Assembly (NCBI RefSeq): GCF_003852545.1
Contig: NZ_QAJR01000003.1
Span: 148,144-212,143, forward strand
Reading direction: 5' to 3'
Source: Acidovorax sp. FJL06
GTDB taxonomy: Bacteria; Pseudomonadota; Gammaproteobacteria; Burkholderiales; Burkholderiaceae_C
DNA: 64,000 nucleotides
This document shows, piece after piece, positions 8,970-17,400 of this stretch; within the stretch, counting starts at the first letter, position 1, and every line of letters starts with the position of its first letter. The position numbers were made by a program, and so were the translations under genes. Under the pieces are notes generated by a model. That model saw only the letters and a program-made list of their open reading frames with translations, had not been told where the DNA came from and did no database searches.

Positions 8970-10445
8970 TTAGCGGTGGCTGAAGCTGGCGCGGAAGGGC
9001 TTCTTGGGGACCACGACGTCCTTGACGTCGCAGAAGAACTCGAAGCTCCAGTCCCCGCCCTCGCGGCCCACGCCGCTGCGCTTGATGCCGCCAAACGGCG
9101 CGGCCAGGTCGCGGATGCCGAAGCTGTTGACCCAGATGAAGCCGGTGCGCACCCGCTGCGCCACGGCGCTGGCGTGCTCGGCTTCGCCATAGCAGACGCC
9201 GCCCAGGCCGTAGTCCGTGCCATTGGCCAGGGCGATGGCCTCCTCGTCGCTGTCGAAGGTCTGCAGCGTGAGCACGGGGCCGAAGACCTCGTTCTGCACG
9301 ATCTCGCTGTCCTGGCGCAGGTGGGTGAGCAAGGTGGGCTGGTAGTACTGCGCGCCGAAGGCGTGGTGCGCCCCGCCCCAGAGCAGCATGGCGCCGTCGG
9401 CCACGGCGCGCTGCACGAAGCCGTGCACGCGCTCGACCTGGCGCGGGTGGATGATCGGGCCGACCTCGGTGGCCTCCTCGCGCGGATCGCCCACGGTGAG
9501 CTTTTCCACGTAGCCGCGCAAGGCGGCCACGAAGGCATCGTGCACCTTGCGGTGCACCAGGAAGCGCGTGCCCGCCAGGCACACCTGGCCGGCGTTGCGG
9601 TACATCAGCGCGCCGGTGGCGGCCGCGTTGTCGATGTCGGCGTCCTCCAGCACGATGAAGGCCGACTTGCCGCCGAGCTCCAGGCTGCAGGGCACGAGGT
9701 TGGCACCGGCGGACTGCGCGATCCACTTGGCCGTGGGCACCGATCCGGTGAACGAGATACGCGCCAGGCGCGGGTCGCTGACCAGGCGCGCGCCGGTGCT
9801 GGCGCCTGCGCCCTGCACGATGTTGAACACCCCGGGCGGCAGCCCAGCGGCGTGCGCGCAGTCGGCCAGCAGGCTGCTGGTGAGCGGTGCCCATTCCGGC
9901 GGCTTGACGATGACGCAGTTGCCTGCGGCCAGCGCCGGGCCCAGCTTCCAGGTGGCCAGCATCAGCGGCGCGTTCCAGGGCGTGATGATGGCCACCACGC
10001 CAGCCGGGTCGTGGCGCACGATGTGGGTCGCCTGCTCGGTCTCGATAGGGCGGTCCTGCAGCGTGAGCCCATGCTCGGCGAACCAGGTGATGTTGAGCAT
10101 GGCGCGCGGCACCACGCCATGCTTCATGCGCGAGAGCAGCACGCCGGCATCGTTGGATTCGAGCGTGCAGAAGGCCTCGGCGCGGCTTCCGATCTCGGCG
10201 GCAAAGCGGTCCAGGTAAGGCTTGCGCTCGGCGGCCGTGAGCGCGCTCCAGGCCGGGAAGGCACGCGCCGCCGCAGTCACGGCCGCATCCACATGGGCGG
10301 GCGAGCCCTCGCTGATGTGGCCCAGCAGCGCCTGGTCGATCGGCGAGTGCAGGTCGAAGCGCATCTCGGACGCCACGCGCTGGCCGTCGATGTAGTGGTG
10401 GGGCGATACGGCAATGCCGGCGACGTTCAGCGTGTCGGTGCTCAA
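8970..10445 (-). CDS. hpaE: 5-carboxymethyl-2-hydroxymuconate semialdehyde dehydrogenase (HpaE)
   Basis: 491 residues, a standard NAD(P)-dependent aldehyde dehydrogenase. The catalytic cysteine is in NAGQVCLAG, the general-base glutamate in LELGGKSAF, the nucleotide-binding region is around ISFTGSVPTAKWIA, and FGGIKRSGVGREGG closes the C-terminus. The assignment to the muconate semialdehyde substrate comes from the adjacent extradiol dioxygenase and hydratase, not from the dehydrogenase itself. It is the first gene of the leftward hpa operon and shares its upstream gap with the divergent LysR gene. Confidence 0.88.
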   Translation of the reverse strand: MSTDTLNVAGIAVSPHHYIDGQRVASEMRFDLHSPIDQALLGHISEGSPAHVDAAVTAAARAFPAWSALTAAERKPYLDRFAAEIGSRAEAFCTLESNDAGVLLSRMKHGVVPRAMLNITWFAEHGLTLQDRPIETEQATHIVRHDPAGVVAIITPWNAPLMLATWKLGPALAAGNCVIVKPPEWAPLTSSLLADCAHAAGLPPGVFNIVQGAGASTGARLVSDPRLARISFTGSVPTAKWIAQSAGANLVPCSLELGGKSAFIVLEDADIDNAAATGALMYRNAGQVCLAGTRFLVHRKVHDAFVAALRGYVEKLTVGDPREEATEVGPIIHPRQVERVHGFVQRAVADGAMLLWGGAHHAFGAQYYQPTLLTHLRQDSEIVQNEVFGPVLTLQTFDSDEEAIALANGTDYGLGGVCYGEAEHASAVAQRVRTGFIWVNSFGIRDLAAPFGGIKRSGVGREGGDWSFEFFCDVKDVVVPKKPFRASFSHR

Positions 10446-10525
10446 GGGGTTCTCCGGTCAGACAAGAAAGCAAAGGGGCCGGGCTGCCGGCCCCCTGTCG
10501 TCGCGGAGTATCAGCAGCCCCCTGC

Positions 10526-10558
10526 TTGACCACAATCAATGCTTTCTTACGGATTGTG
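10526..10558. promoter_or_regulatory. candidate LysR operator dyad in the hpaE/LysR gap
   Basis: The divergent gap holds a perfect 7-bp inverted repeat, CACAATC (10531-10537) and GATTGTG (10552-10558), with 14 bases between arms. Overlapping its left side is TTGAC-CACA-ATCAA (10526-10539), which resembles an FNR-type half-site pair. The dyad sits about 51-78 bases before the LysR ATG, where autoregulating LysR proteins bind. Function is inferred from position and symmetry only. Confidence 0.5.
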
Positions 10559-10608
10559 AAGATGATCTAATGAATGGCACCCAGCTGTTTTCAGGCCTTT
10601 TTCTTTCC

Positions 10609-11514
10609 ATGTCCCTGCCCCACTTCACGCTGCGCCAGCTCGAAGCCTTCGTCACCGTGGCCGAGATGCGCAGCTTCACCGCAGCCGCCGACCGCCTGGC
10701 GCTCACGCCGTCGGCCGTGAGCCAGCTGGTGGGTGAACTGGAGGATGTGCTGGACTTCAAGCTGTTCGAGCGCAGCACGCGCCGGGTGGGCATCACCAGC
10801 GCGGGGCGCGAGTTCCTGGCGTCGGCCGAATCGGTGCTCAAGCACCTGCGCATGGCGCAGACGGCCGCGAGCGACGTGCGCAACCGTGCGGCCGGGGTGG
10901 TGCGCATAGCGGCCCCGCTGGTGGTGGCCAGCGTGATCCTGCCCCGGGCCATCAAGGCTTACCAGCAGACGCGGCCCAAGGTGCACATCCACATCCGCGA
11001 TGCACCGGTGGAAAAACTGGTCGATGCCGTGGCCAGTGGCGACGCTGACCTGGCACTCGGGCCGGACCGCGCCTGCGGAGAGGACATCGCGCGCACCCCG
11101 CTGTTTGAAAGCCCCTGGGTGCTGTGGTGTGCCCCCACCCACCCGCTGGCGCGCCAGCGCAGCGTGACCTGGGCCCAGCTGCAGGCCCACCCCCTGGTGG
11201 CCGCCGGGCGCGACCACGAGCGCAGCGTGGCCCAGATGCACACCGGCCTGCCCAGCGAGCAGCGCGTGACGCCCGTGGAGATCGTGGACAACATTTCCAC
11301 CGCGCTGGGCCTGGCCGCCGCCGACGTGAGCGCCACGCTGGCCCCCGACTACGTGGGTGCGCTCGCCAAGCCGCTGGGCCTGGTGCGCCGGCGCATTCTG
11401 GCGCCCGAGGCCATGCGCTATGTGTGCCTCTACAGCCCCACGCAGCGCGCCACGTCGCCGGCCGCCGAGGGCTTTGCCGAGCACCTGGTCAAGCTGCTGG
11501 CCAGGCGGCAGTGA
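10609..11514 (+). CDS. LysR-family transcriptional regulator of the hpa operon
   Basis: 301 residues. The N-terminal winged helix-turn-helix is clear: FTLRQLEAFVTVAEMRSFTA then LALTPSAVSQLVGELED and RSTRRVGITSAGREFL. The rest is a type 2 periplasmic-binding fold effector domain. It is divergent from hpaE, so it is probably the pathway activator, with a hydroxyphenylacetate or homoprotocatechuate-like inducer (inference). An in-frame ATG at 10570 would add 13 residues; I prefer 10609 because the family HTH starts a few residues later. Neither start has a strong Shine-Dalgarno sequence. Confidence 0.85.
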   Translation: MSLPHFTLRQLEAFVTVAEMRSFTAAADRLALTPSAVSQLVGELEDVLDFKLFERSTRRVGITSAGREFLASAESVLKHLRMAQTAASDVRNRAAGVVRIAAPLVVASVILPRAIKAYQQTRPKVHIHIRDAPVEKLVDAVASGDADLALGPDRACGEDIARTPLFESPWVLWCAPTHPLARQRSVTWAQLQAHPLVAAGRDHERSVAQMHTGLPSEQRVTPVEIVDNISTALGLAAADVSATLAPDYVGALAKPLGLVRRRILAPEAMRYVCLYSPTQRATSPAAEGFAEHLVKLLARRQ

Positions 11515-11535
11515 GCTGCGGCGCGCTCAAGCTGT

Positions 11536-12009
11536 TCAGGGCCTTGGGGCCGGCACACAACGCGGCAGCAAAAGGCAGGCCTCGGCATTGGACGCCGAGA
11601 AACAGCGGTCGGCCGCCTCGCGCCAGGGCAACCACTCGAAGGCCACATGTTCGCGCGGGCTCAGCACCACCGGGGTGCCCACCGGCACACACAGGCCAAA
11701 CACCCGCTCGCGGTTGAACACCACGCCGGGCGCATAGCGGTGGCGCCACTGGGGCCAGATGTCGTAGATGTTCTCCAGCCACCAGTCGGACAGCGTGCAG
11801 CCGGGGGCCTGCACATCGATGCCGGTTTCCTCCCACACCTCGCGCGCAGCCGTGGCCTCCCAGGCTTCATCCCAATGGTCCTTGCTGCCGGTGACCGACT
11901 GCCAGTGCGTGCCACCGTCGGCCCGGTGCAGCAGCAGCACGTCGAGCGCCGGGGTGTGGATCACCACCAGCACGGACTCGGGGATCTTGAAGGGCCGCTG
12001 CTGTTCCAT
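11536..12009 (-). CDS. nudB: dihydroneopterin triphosphate diphosphatase (NudB), Nudix hydrolase
   Basis: 157 residues. It removes pyrophosphate from dihydroneopterin triphosphate, the step after FolE. WQSVTGS just before the Nudix box and HRYAPGV after it are specific to the NudB branch. The Nudix box reads G-6 residues-E-7 residues-REVWEETGI, one residue longer than the canonical spacing. The key catalytic glutamates of REVWEE are intact. Order relative to aspS (aspS upstream, a lipoprotein between) recalls the aspS-nudB linkage of other proteobacteria. It converges with the LysR gene across 21 bases. Confidence 0.87.
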   Translation of the reverse strand: MEQQRPFKIPESVLVVIHTPALDVLLLHRADGGTHWQSVTGSKDHWDEAWEATAAREVWEETGIDVQAPGCTLSDWWLENIYDIWPQWRHRYAPGVVFNRERVFGLCVPVGTPVVLSPREHVAFEWLPWREAADRCFSASNAEACLLLPRCVPAPRP

Positions 12010-12027
12010 CGCCGCCGCCTGGGGGAA

Positions 12028-12837
12028 TCAGGGCTTGGCTTTCGTTGCCACCGGGGGCGGCAGCTCCTTGGCCTGCAGCGCACGCACCTGCACCACCAGC
12101 TGGTTGTGCGCATCCAGGAAAGCCGCCGCGATCACCTTGCCTTCGTTGGTGTTGCTCCAGCCCGCGCCGGCGGCACCGCCGAGCTTGCCGAACACCAGGC
12201 CCCCAACCCCCAGGTCGGTGGTGCGTGCAGCACCGGTGGCCGCCGCCACCTGCTCGGTGGTTTCGTTGTCGGACAGCAGCAGCGCCGTCTGCGCCTCCTT
12301 GAACTTGACCTGCTCCACCAGCCCGGCCAGGCCGGCGATGTCGCGCAGCACCGGGACCATGGCGATCACGCCGGCCAGGCCCCGCCCGGCATCCTGCTCG
12401 CTGAAGGTCAGGCTGGGCGTGAGGGTGTACTGCGCCTCATAACCTTTGCCCTTGGCCACGGTGGAGTTGTTCTTGCGCAGCACGCCCGCTTCCTTGAGCT
12501 CCTGCTCCTGGATGGTGCCGCGCAGGCCGGCCGCGCGGTCCACCACCCGGAAACACCCGCTTTGCTGGGCCAGCAGCTTGACCAGGGGCACAGGCGAGGA
12601 CGGCAGGCCATAGCCCGCCCCCATGGTGTAGCCGTTCGGGTTCTCGGCCAGCGCCAGCGTGGCCACCGGGGCCTCGCAGCGCACCAGCTCCTTGGCAGCG
12701 TTCTGCGCCGCCTGGGGGCCCGCCGAACCGGTGACCACCGAGCCGCCCTGTCCCAATTCGGTTTTCTTTTCGCCACAGCCCACCAGGGCCAGCAACACCA
12801 AAGCGGCGGCAGCCGCCTGCATCGTGGGGGAACGCAT
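12028..12837 (-). CDS. lipoprotein, CsgG/HfaB-like
   Basis: 269 residues. The N-terminus MRSPTMQAAAAALVLL continues to ALVGC, a good lipobox, so it should be a lipoprotein anchored at a cysteine near residue 21. The mature region has features that recall CsgG/HfaB-type assembly proteins: ATLALAENP, a CFRVVDRAAGL stretch after a conserved cysteine, and YTLTPSLTFSEQDAG. Assignment to that family is tentative. No curli subunit genes are nearby, so a curli role is not supported. The start is firm: AAGGAGGTTCTCC precedes the ATG. It lies between the aspS terminator and nudB. Confidence 0.6.
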   Translation of the reverse strand: MRSPTMQAAAAALVLLALVGCGEKKTELGQGGSVVTGSAGPQAAQNAAKELVRCEAPVATLALAENPNGYTMGAGYGLPSSPVPLVKLLAQQSGCFRVVDRAAGLRGTIQEQELKEAGVLRKNNSTVAKGKGYEAQYTLTPSLTFSEQDAGRGLAGVIAMVPVLRDIAGLAGLVEQVKFKEAQTALLLSDNETTEQVAAATGAARTTDLGVGGLVFGKLGGAAGAGWSNTNEGKVIAAAFLDAHNQLVVQVRALQAKELPPPVATKAKP

Positions 12838-12873
12838 GGAGAACCTCCTTTGTGTACCAGCCAGGGCCGGCCA

Positions 12874-12910
12874 ATAAAAAAGCGGCGCGGGCGTGAAGCC
12901 CGTGCCGCTT
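12874..12910 (-). terminator. intrinsic terminator after aspS
   Basis: On the minus strand a GC-rich hairpin, with AAGCGGC and GCCCG/CGGGC arms around a short TTCAC loop, is followed directly by a run of six T residues (12876-12881 in plus are A). It sits 60 bases beyond the aspS stop and before the lipoprotein gene, so that gene should have its own promoter. Confidence 0.85.
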
Positions 12911-12971
12911 TGTGGTGCGATGCCCCGAAAGCGCATCTGCAGTGATCGAGTCCGTCGAGACGTGCCCCGGA

Positions 12972-14774
12972 TCAGGCGGCCTTGATGGCGTCCGGGTTGC
13001 GCAGGCGGATGTGCAGCTCGCGCAGCTGTTTCTCGTCCACGGGCGAAGGCGCCTGGGTCAGCAGGTCCTGCGCACGCTGGGTCTTGGGGAAGGCGATCAC
13101 GTCGCGGATGGACTCGGCGCCTGTCATCAGCGTGATCAGGCGGTCCAGGCCGAAGGCCAGGCCACCGTGTGGAGGCGCGCCGTACTGCAGGGCATCGAGC
13201 AGGTAGCCGAACTTGGCCTGGGCGTCTTCGGCCGAGATCTTGAGCGCGGTGAACACCTTGCTTTGCACATCGGCGCGGTGGATACGGACGGAGCCGCCAC
13301 CCAGTTCCCAGCCGTTGAGCACCATGTCGTAGGCCTTGGCGATGCACTTGCCAGGGTCCGTGTCCATCAGGTCTTCGTGGCCATCCTTCGGCGACGTGAA
13401 GGGGTGGTGCACTGCGGCCCAGCGGTCGTTCTCTTCGTCATGCTCGAACATGGGGAAGTCCACCACCCACAGGGGCGCCCAGCGGCTCTCGAACAGGCCG
13501 CTCTTCTTGCCGAATTCGCTGTGGCCGACCTTCAGGCGCAGGGCGCCGATGGAGTCGTTGACGATCTTTTCCTTGTCGGCGCCAAAGAACAGCAGGTCGC
13601 CGTCCTGGGCGCCGGTGCGCTTGAGGATCTCGGCGATGGCCGCGTCGTGCAGGTTCTTCACGATGGGCGACTGCAGGCCGTCACGGCCCTTGGCCACTTC
13701 ATTGACCTTGATCCAGGCCAGGCCCTTGGCGCCGTAGATCTTCACGAACTCGGTGTAGGCATCGATCTCGCCACGCGAGATCTGCGAGCCGCCGGGCACG
13801 CGCAGGGCCACCACACGGCCGCCCTTGGTGGTGGCGGGCGCGGAGAACACCTTGAAGTCCACGTCCTTCATCACTTCGGTCAGCTCGGTGAATTCGAGCT
13901 TCACGCGCAGATCGGGCTTGTCGGAGCCGAAGCGGAAAGCCGCCTCCTGGTACGTCATGATGGGGAATTCACCCAGGTCCACGCCCAGCTGGGTCTGGAA
14001 CACCTCGGTGATCATGCGCTGGAAGATGGCGCGGATCTCTTCCTCGCCCAGGAACGAGGTTTCGCAGTCGATCTGCGTGAACTCGGGCTGGCGATCAGCG
14101 CGCAGGTCTTCGTCGCGGAAGCACTTGGTGATCTGGTAGTAGCGGTCGTAGCCGGCCACCATCAGCATTTGCTTGTACAGCTGGGGCGACTGGGGCAGCG
14201 CGAAGAACTGGCCGTCGTGCACACGGCTGGGCACGAGGTAGTCGCGCGCGCCTTCGGGCGTGCTCTTGCCCAGCATGGGGGTTTCGATGTCGATGAAGCC
14301 TTCCTTGTCCAGGAAGTTGCGCACCTGGATGGCGGTCTTGTAGCGCAGCATCATGTTGCGCTGCATGTGCGGGCGGCGCAGGTCCATCACGCGGTGCGTG
14401 AGGCGCGTGGTCTCCGACAGGTTCTCGTCGTCCATCTGGAACGGGGGCGTGACCGAGGGGTTGAGCACGGTCAGCTCATGGCACAGCACTTCGATCTGGC
14501 CGCTCTTGAGCTTGTCGTTGGTCGTGCCGTCGGGACGGGGGCGCACCAGGCCCACGACCTGCACGCAGAACTCGTTGCGCACGTCTTCGGCGGTCTTGAA
14601 CATCTCGGCGCGGTCGGGGTCGCACACCACCTGCACATAGCCTTCGCGGTCGCGCAGGTCGATGAAGATCACGCCACCATGGTCGCGGCGGCGGTTCACC
14701 CAGCCCGACAGGGTGACGGTTTGGCCCATCAGGGCTTCGGTCACAAGACCGCAATAGTGGGAGCGCATGGCCAT
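12972..14774 (-). CDS. aspS: aspartyl-tRNA synthetase
   Basis: 600 residues, the normal size for bacterial-type AspRS. It charges tRNA-Asp and may also charge tRNA-Asn if it is the non-discriminating form, which sequence alone does not settle. The N-terminal OB-fold anticodon domain starts at [14 protein letters not shown]. Class II motif 2 is seen in [18 protein letters not shown], and motif 3 as GLAFGLDRL near the C-terminus. The bacterial GAD insertion domain lies between. MAMRSHYCG and MRSHYCG are both possible starts. It lies 45 bases downstream of the DUF502 gene. Confidence 0.97.
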   Translation of the reverse strand: MAMRSHYCGLVTEALMGQTVTLSGWVNRRRDHGGVIFIDLRDREGYVQVVCDPDRAEMFKTAEDVRNEFCVQVVGLVRPRPDGTTNDKLKSGQIEVLCHELTVLNPSVTPPFQMDDENLSETTRLTHRVMDLRRPHMQRNMMLRYKTAIQVRNFLDKEGFIDIETPMLGKSTPEGARDYLVPSRVHDGQFFALPQSPQLYKQMLMVAGYDRYYQITKCFRDEDLRADRQPEFTQIDCETSFLGEEEIRAIFQRMITEVFQTQLGVDLGEFPIMTYQEAAFRFGSDKPDLRVKLEFTELTEVMKDVDFKVFSAPATTKGGRVVALRVPGGSQISRGEIDAYTEFVKIYGAKGLAWIKVNEVAKGRDGLQSPIVKNLHDAAIAEILKRTGAQDGDLLFFGADKEKIVNDSIGALRLKVGHSEFGKKSGLFESRWAPLWVVDFPMFEHDEENDRWAAVHHPFTSPKDGHEDLMDTDPGKCIAKAYDMVLNGWELGGGSVRIHRADVQSKVFTALKISAEDAQAKFGYLLDALQYGAPPHGGLAFGLDRLITLMTGAESIRDVIAFPKTQRAQDLLTQAPSPVDEKQLRELHIRLRNPDAIKAA

Positions 14775-14819
14775 GACAAAACTTCCGGCGCCGCTGGGCG
14801 CGTTGACGTTGAAAGGGAT

Positions 14820-15440
14820 TTACTTGGGAGGGATGGACGTGGGGTCTGTCGGAGCGACCACGCCCATCGAGACGATGTACTTGAGGGCGCTGTCCACACT
14901 CATGTCGAGCTCGACACAGTCACTTTTGCGCACCATCACAAAATACCCGCCGGTGGGGTTGGGGGTGGTGGGAACGTACACGCTCACGAATTCGTCGCGC
15001 AGGTAGGCCGCCACTTCACCGTTGGGCGCACCGGTCACGAACGCCACGGTCCAGACGCCCTCGCGGGGCCACTGCACCAGCACGGCCTTGCGAAAGGCAT
15101 TGCCGCTTTCGGAGAACAGCGTGTCGGACACCTGCTTGACGCTGGAGTAGATGGAACGCACCACGGGGATGCGGTGCACCAGGGCATCGCCCCACTGCAC
15201 CAGCTTGCGGCCCGCGAAGTTGCTGGCCACGGCCCCCACCACGAGCAGGATGGCCAGCGTGAGCACCACCCCGAAGCCGGGGACATGCACGCCCAGCAGT
15301 TTGTCAGGGTGCCATGCGCCGGGCAGGATCTGCAGGGTCTGGTCGAGCGTGCTCACAATCCAGTTGAGCACCCAGGCCGTGATGACACCGGGAACGATGA
15401 CCAGCAGACCCGTCAACAGCCATTTGCGCAAGGCAGCCAT
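14820..15440 (-). CDS. DUF502 family membrane protein
   Basis: 206 residues. Two hydrophobic segments, at residues ~8-28 and ~58-78, suggest an inner-membrane protein with a soluble C-terminal part. Family signatures include GLLVIVPGVITAWVL near the start, IPVVRSIYSSVKQV in the middle and VYVPTTPNPTGGYFVMV later. The biochemical role of the family is not known to me. The gene lies between fmdB and aspS on one strand, a common arrangement in beta-proteobacteria, so it is probably co-transcribed with them. Confidence 0.8.
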   Translation of the reverse strand: MAALRKWLLTGLLVIVPGVITAWVLNWIVSTLDQTLQILPGAWHPDKLLGVHVPGFGVVLTLAILLVVGAVASNFAGRKLVQWGDALVHRIPVVRSIYSSVKQVSDTLFSESGNAFRKAVLVQWPREGVWTVAFVTGAPNGEVAAYLRDEFVSVYVPTTPNPTGGYFVMVRKSDCVELDMSVDSALKYIVSMGVVAPTDPTSIPPK

Positions 15441-15448
15441 GCCGTTCC

Positions 15449-15787
15449 TCAGCTCGACGACGTAGAAGCAGAACTGCCACCAGCGCTTGATGCGCCTGCG
15501 CTAGCAGCTTCTTTTTTAGGAGCATCGCCCGTGCTGGCGGGGGCTGCGGCATCGGAGGCGCCTCCTGGCTTGGCTTCGGTGGCCGGTGCAGAGTTGCCGC
15601 CGCTGCCGCCCCGGAAGTCGGTCACATACCAGCCCGAGCCCTTGAGCTGAAAGCCCGCCGCCGTGACCTGCTTGGAGAAGGCTTCGGCGCCGCAGGCGGG
15701 GCACACCGTGAGCGGTGCGTCGGAGATTTTTTGCAGCACATCCTTGGCATGGCCGCAGGAGCCGCATTTGTAGGCGTAGATAGGCAT
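15449..15787 (-). CDS. FmdB-family zinc-ribbon protein with a repeat-derived tail
   Basis: 112 residues. The first ~60 form the FmdB putative regulatory zinc ribbon: MPIYAYKCGSCGH and later TVCPACG give the two CxxC pairs. Function is unknown; it may bind metal or act as a small regulatory protein. The remaining ~50 residues are low-complexity Ala/Ser/Gly/Lys. Residues ~88-104 (including PKKEAASAGASSAGG) are encoded by copy 2 of the dual-hairpin repeat read in frame. It precedes DUF502 by eight bases. Confidence 0.82.
   Translation of the reverse strand: MPIYAYKCGSCGHAKDVLQKISDAPLTVCPACGAEAFSKQVTAAGFQLKGSGWYVTDFRGGSGGNSAPATEAKPGGASDAAAPASTGDAPKKEAASAGASSAGGSSASTSSS
15475..15525 (-). repeat. 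dual-hairpin repeat, copy 2 (in frame inside fmdB)
   Basis: In plus orientation hairpin A is AGCGC (15482-15486) with GCGCT (15498-15502). Hairpin B is GCTTC (15507-15511), a 7-nt loop, then GGAGC (15519-15523), which pairs fully if one T-G wobble is allowed. The copy is read as protein in the C-terminal tail of FmdB. Its arms lack the TAG found in intergenic copies, which keeps the frame open. Confidence 0.75.
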
Positions 15788-15851
15788 GTCAGAGTGTTGA
15801 GGGAAAGTGCAAAACCCTCAATTATAGGCGGCACGCCCATACCCCCTGGGC

Positions 15852-17297
15852 TTACTCCGCGCCGACCAGCTTGTGGTGGGAGGCGTGGCTGTTGCGGATG
15901 GCCTGCGGCCCCAGCGAGCCGATCAGCATGCCCGCCAGCGCCGCCAGCAACCCCGCCAGCTGCGCCGGGAACACCGTGCCCGCCGGCGTGGCCAGGAACA
16001 GCACCCAGGTCAGCAGGCCCAGCACGATGGCGAAGATCGCGCCCTGCGTGGTGGCGCGCTTCCAGTACAGGCCGAACACCAGCGGCACGAACGCACCCAC
16101 CAGCGGCACTTGGTAGGCGCCCGAGACGAGTTCATAGATGGAGGTGCCCTGCATGTAGATCGCATAGGCCAGCACGCAGGCGCTGAACACCAGGGTGGTG
16201 ATGCGCATGGTGCGCAAGTGCTGCTGGTCCGAGCTGTGGGGGCGGAACTGGCGCCAGATGTTTTCGGTGAAGGTGACGCTGGGCGCCAGCAGCGTGGCCG
16301 AGGCCGTGGACTTGAGCGCCGACAGCAGCGCACCAAAGAACAGCACCTGCATCACGAAGGGCATCTTCTCCAGCACCAGCGTGGGCAACACCTTCTGCGG
16401 GTCGTCCTTGAGCAGCGCGGCCGTCTCGGTGGGCATGATGATGAGCGCGCTGGCCACGAGGAACATGGGCACAAAGGCAAACAGGATGTAGCAGATGCCG
16501 CCGATCACGGGGCCGCGCGTGGCCGCCTGGATGTTGTTGGCCGACATCACGCGCTGGAACACGTCCTGCTGCGGGATGGAGCCGAACATCATGGTCATGC
16601 CCGCCGCGATGAAGAACACCACGTCATGGAACTTGGGCTCGGGCAGGAAGCGGAACAGCTCGCGGCTGGAGGCAAATTCGATCACCTTGTCCGCGCCGCC
16701 CGCCATGTTGCCGGCAAACACGGCAATGACGGCCAGGCCCACCACCAGGATGATCATCTGGATGAAGTCCGTGACCGCCACCGACCACATGCCGCCGAAC
16801 AGCGTGTAGGCCAGAATGGACACCACGCCGATGGTCATGCCCACCGGAATGCTGATGGCACCGCCCGACAGCAGGTTGAACACCAGCCCCAGCGCCGTGA
16901 CCTGGGCCGACACCCAGCCCAGGTAGCTCAGCATGATGATGAGCGAGCAGACGATTTCCACCGCGCGGCCATAGCGCTCGCGGTAGTAGTCGCTGATGGT
17001 GAGCAGCGTCATGCGGTAGAGCTTGCCCGCAAAAAAGAGGCCCACCAGGATCAGGCAGAAGCCCGCGCCAAACGGGTCTTCGACCACGCTGCCCAGCCCC
17101 CCTTCGATGAACTTGGCGGGAATGCCCAGCACCGTTTCCGACCCGAACCACGTAGCAAACGTGGTGGTGATGATCATGTACAGCGGCAGGTGGCGCCCGG
17201 CGATGGCGAAGTCCGCCGCGTTCTTGACGCGCCGGGCCGCCAGCAGGCCGATGCCGATGGTGATCAGCAGGTAAACGATAACCAGGGTCAGCAGCAC
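15852..17297 (-). CDS. sodium:solute symporter (SSS family)
   Basis: 481 residues with about 13 hydrophobic segments, the usual number for SSSF permeases of the inner membrane. Typical marks are AGRHLPLYMI near helix 1, TTTFATWFGSETVLGIPAKF, GWVSAQVTALG and a sodium-site region around LKSTASATLLAPSVTF. The substrate is unknown; relatives carry carboxylates, amino acids or choline-like solutes. The start codon is GTG at 17297, preceded by GGAG. It sits apart from its neighbours by 64 and 103 bases and has no functional link to ubiB or fmdB. Confidence 0.87.
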   Translation of the reverse strand: MLLTLVIVYLLITIGIGLLAARRVKNAADFAIAGRHLPLYMIITTTFATWFGSETVLGIPAKFIEGGLGSVVEDPFGAGFCLILVGLFFAGKLYRMTLLTISDYYRERYGRAVEIVCSLIIMLSYLGWVSAQVTALGLVFNLLSGGAISIPVGMTIGVVSILAYTLFGGMWSVAVTDFIQMIILVVGLAVIAVFAGNMAGGADKVIEFASSRELFRFLPEPKFHDVVFFIAAGMTMMFGSIPQQDVFQRVMSANNIQAATRGPVIGGICYILFAFVPMFLVASALIIMPTETAALLKDDPQKVLPTLVLEKMPFVMQVLFFGALLSALKSTASATLLAPSVTFTENIWRQFRPHSSDQQHLRTMRITTLVFSACVLAYAIYMQGTSIYELVSGAYQVPLVGAFVPLVFGLYWKRATTQGAIFAIVLGLLTWVLFLATPAGTVFPAQLAGLLAALAGMLIGSLGPQAIRNSHASHHKLVGAE

Positions 17298-17400
17298 AGC
17301 GCGCTCCTCTCTCTTTTTGTCTCAGTCTGTCGATGGTGAAGGGGTCCAGCCCGCGGCCTCGGCGCCCCTGCCCAGGGGCCCGGCGCACGCCAATCGCGGG

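Noticed and set aside
11536-12009. Broken Nudix box in nudB
   Set aside because: One extra residue in the G-X5-E spacing, but WQSVTGS and HRYAPGV are specific to NudB and the REVWEE catalytic core is intact. Probably a lineage feature, not a defect.
12912-15650. 912-codon plus-strand open frame opposite aspS and DUF502
   Set aside because: No recognisable domain, and it runs through three real minus-strand genes. Shadow of GC codon bias.
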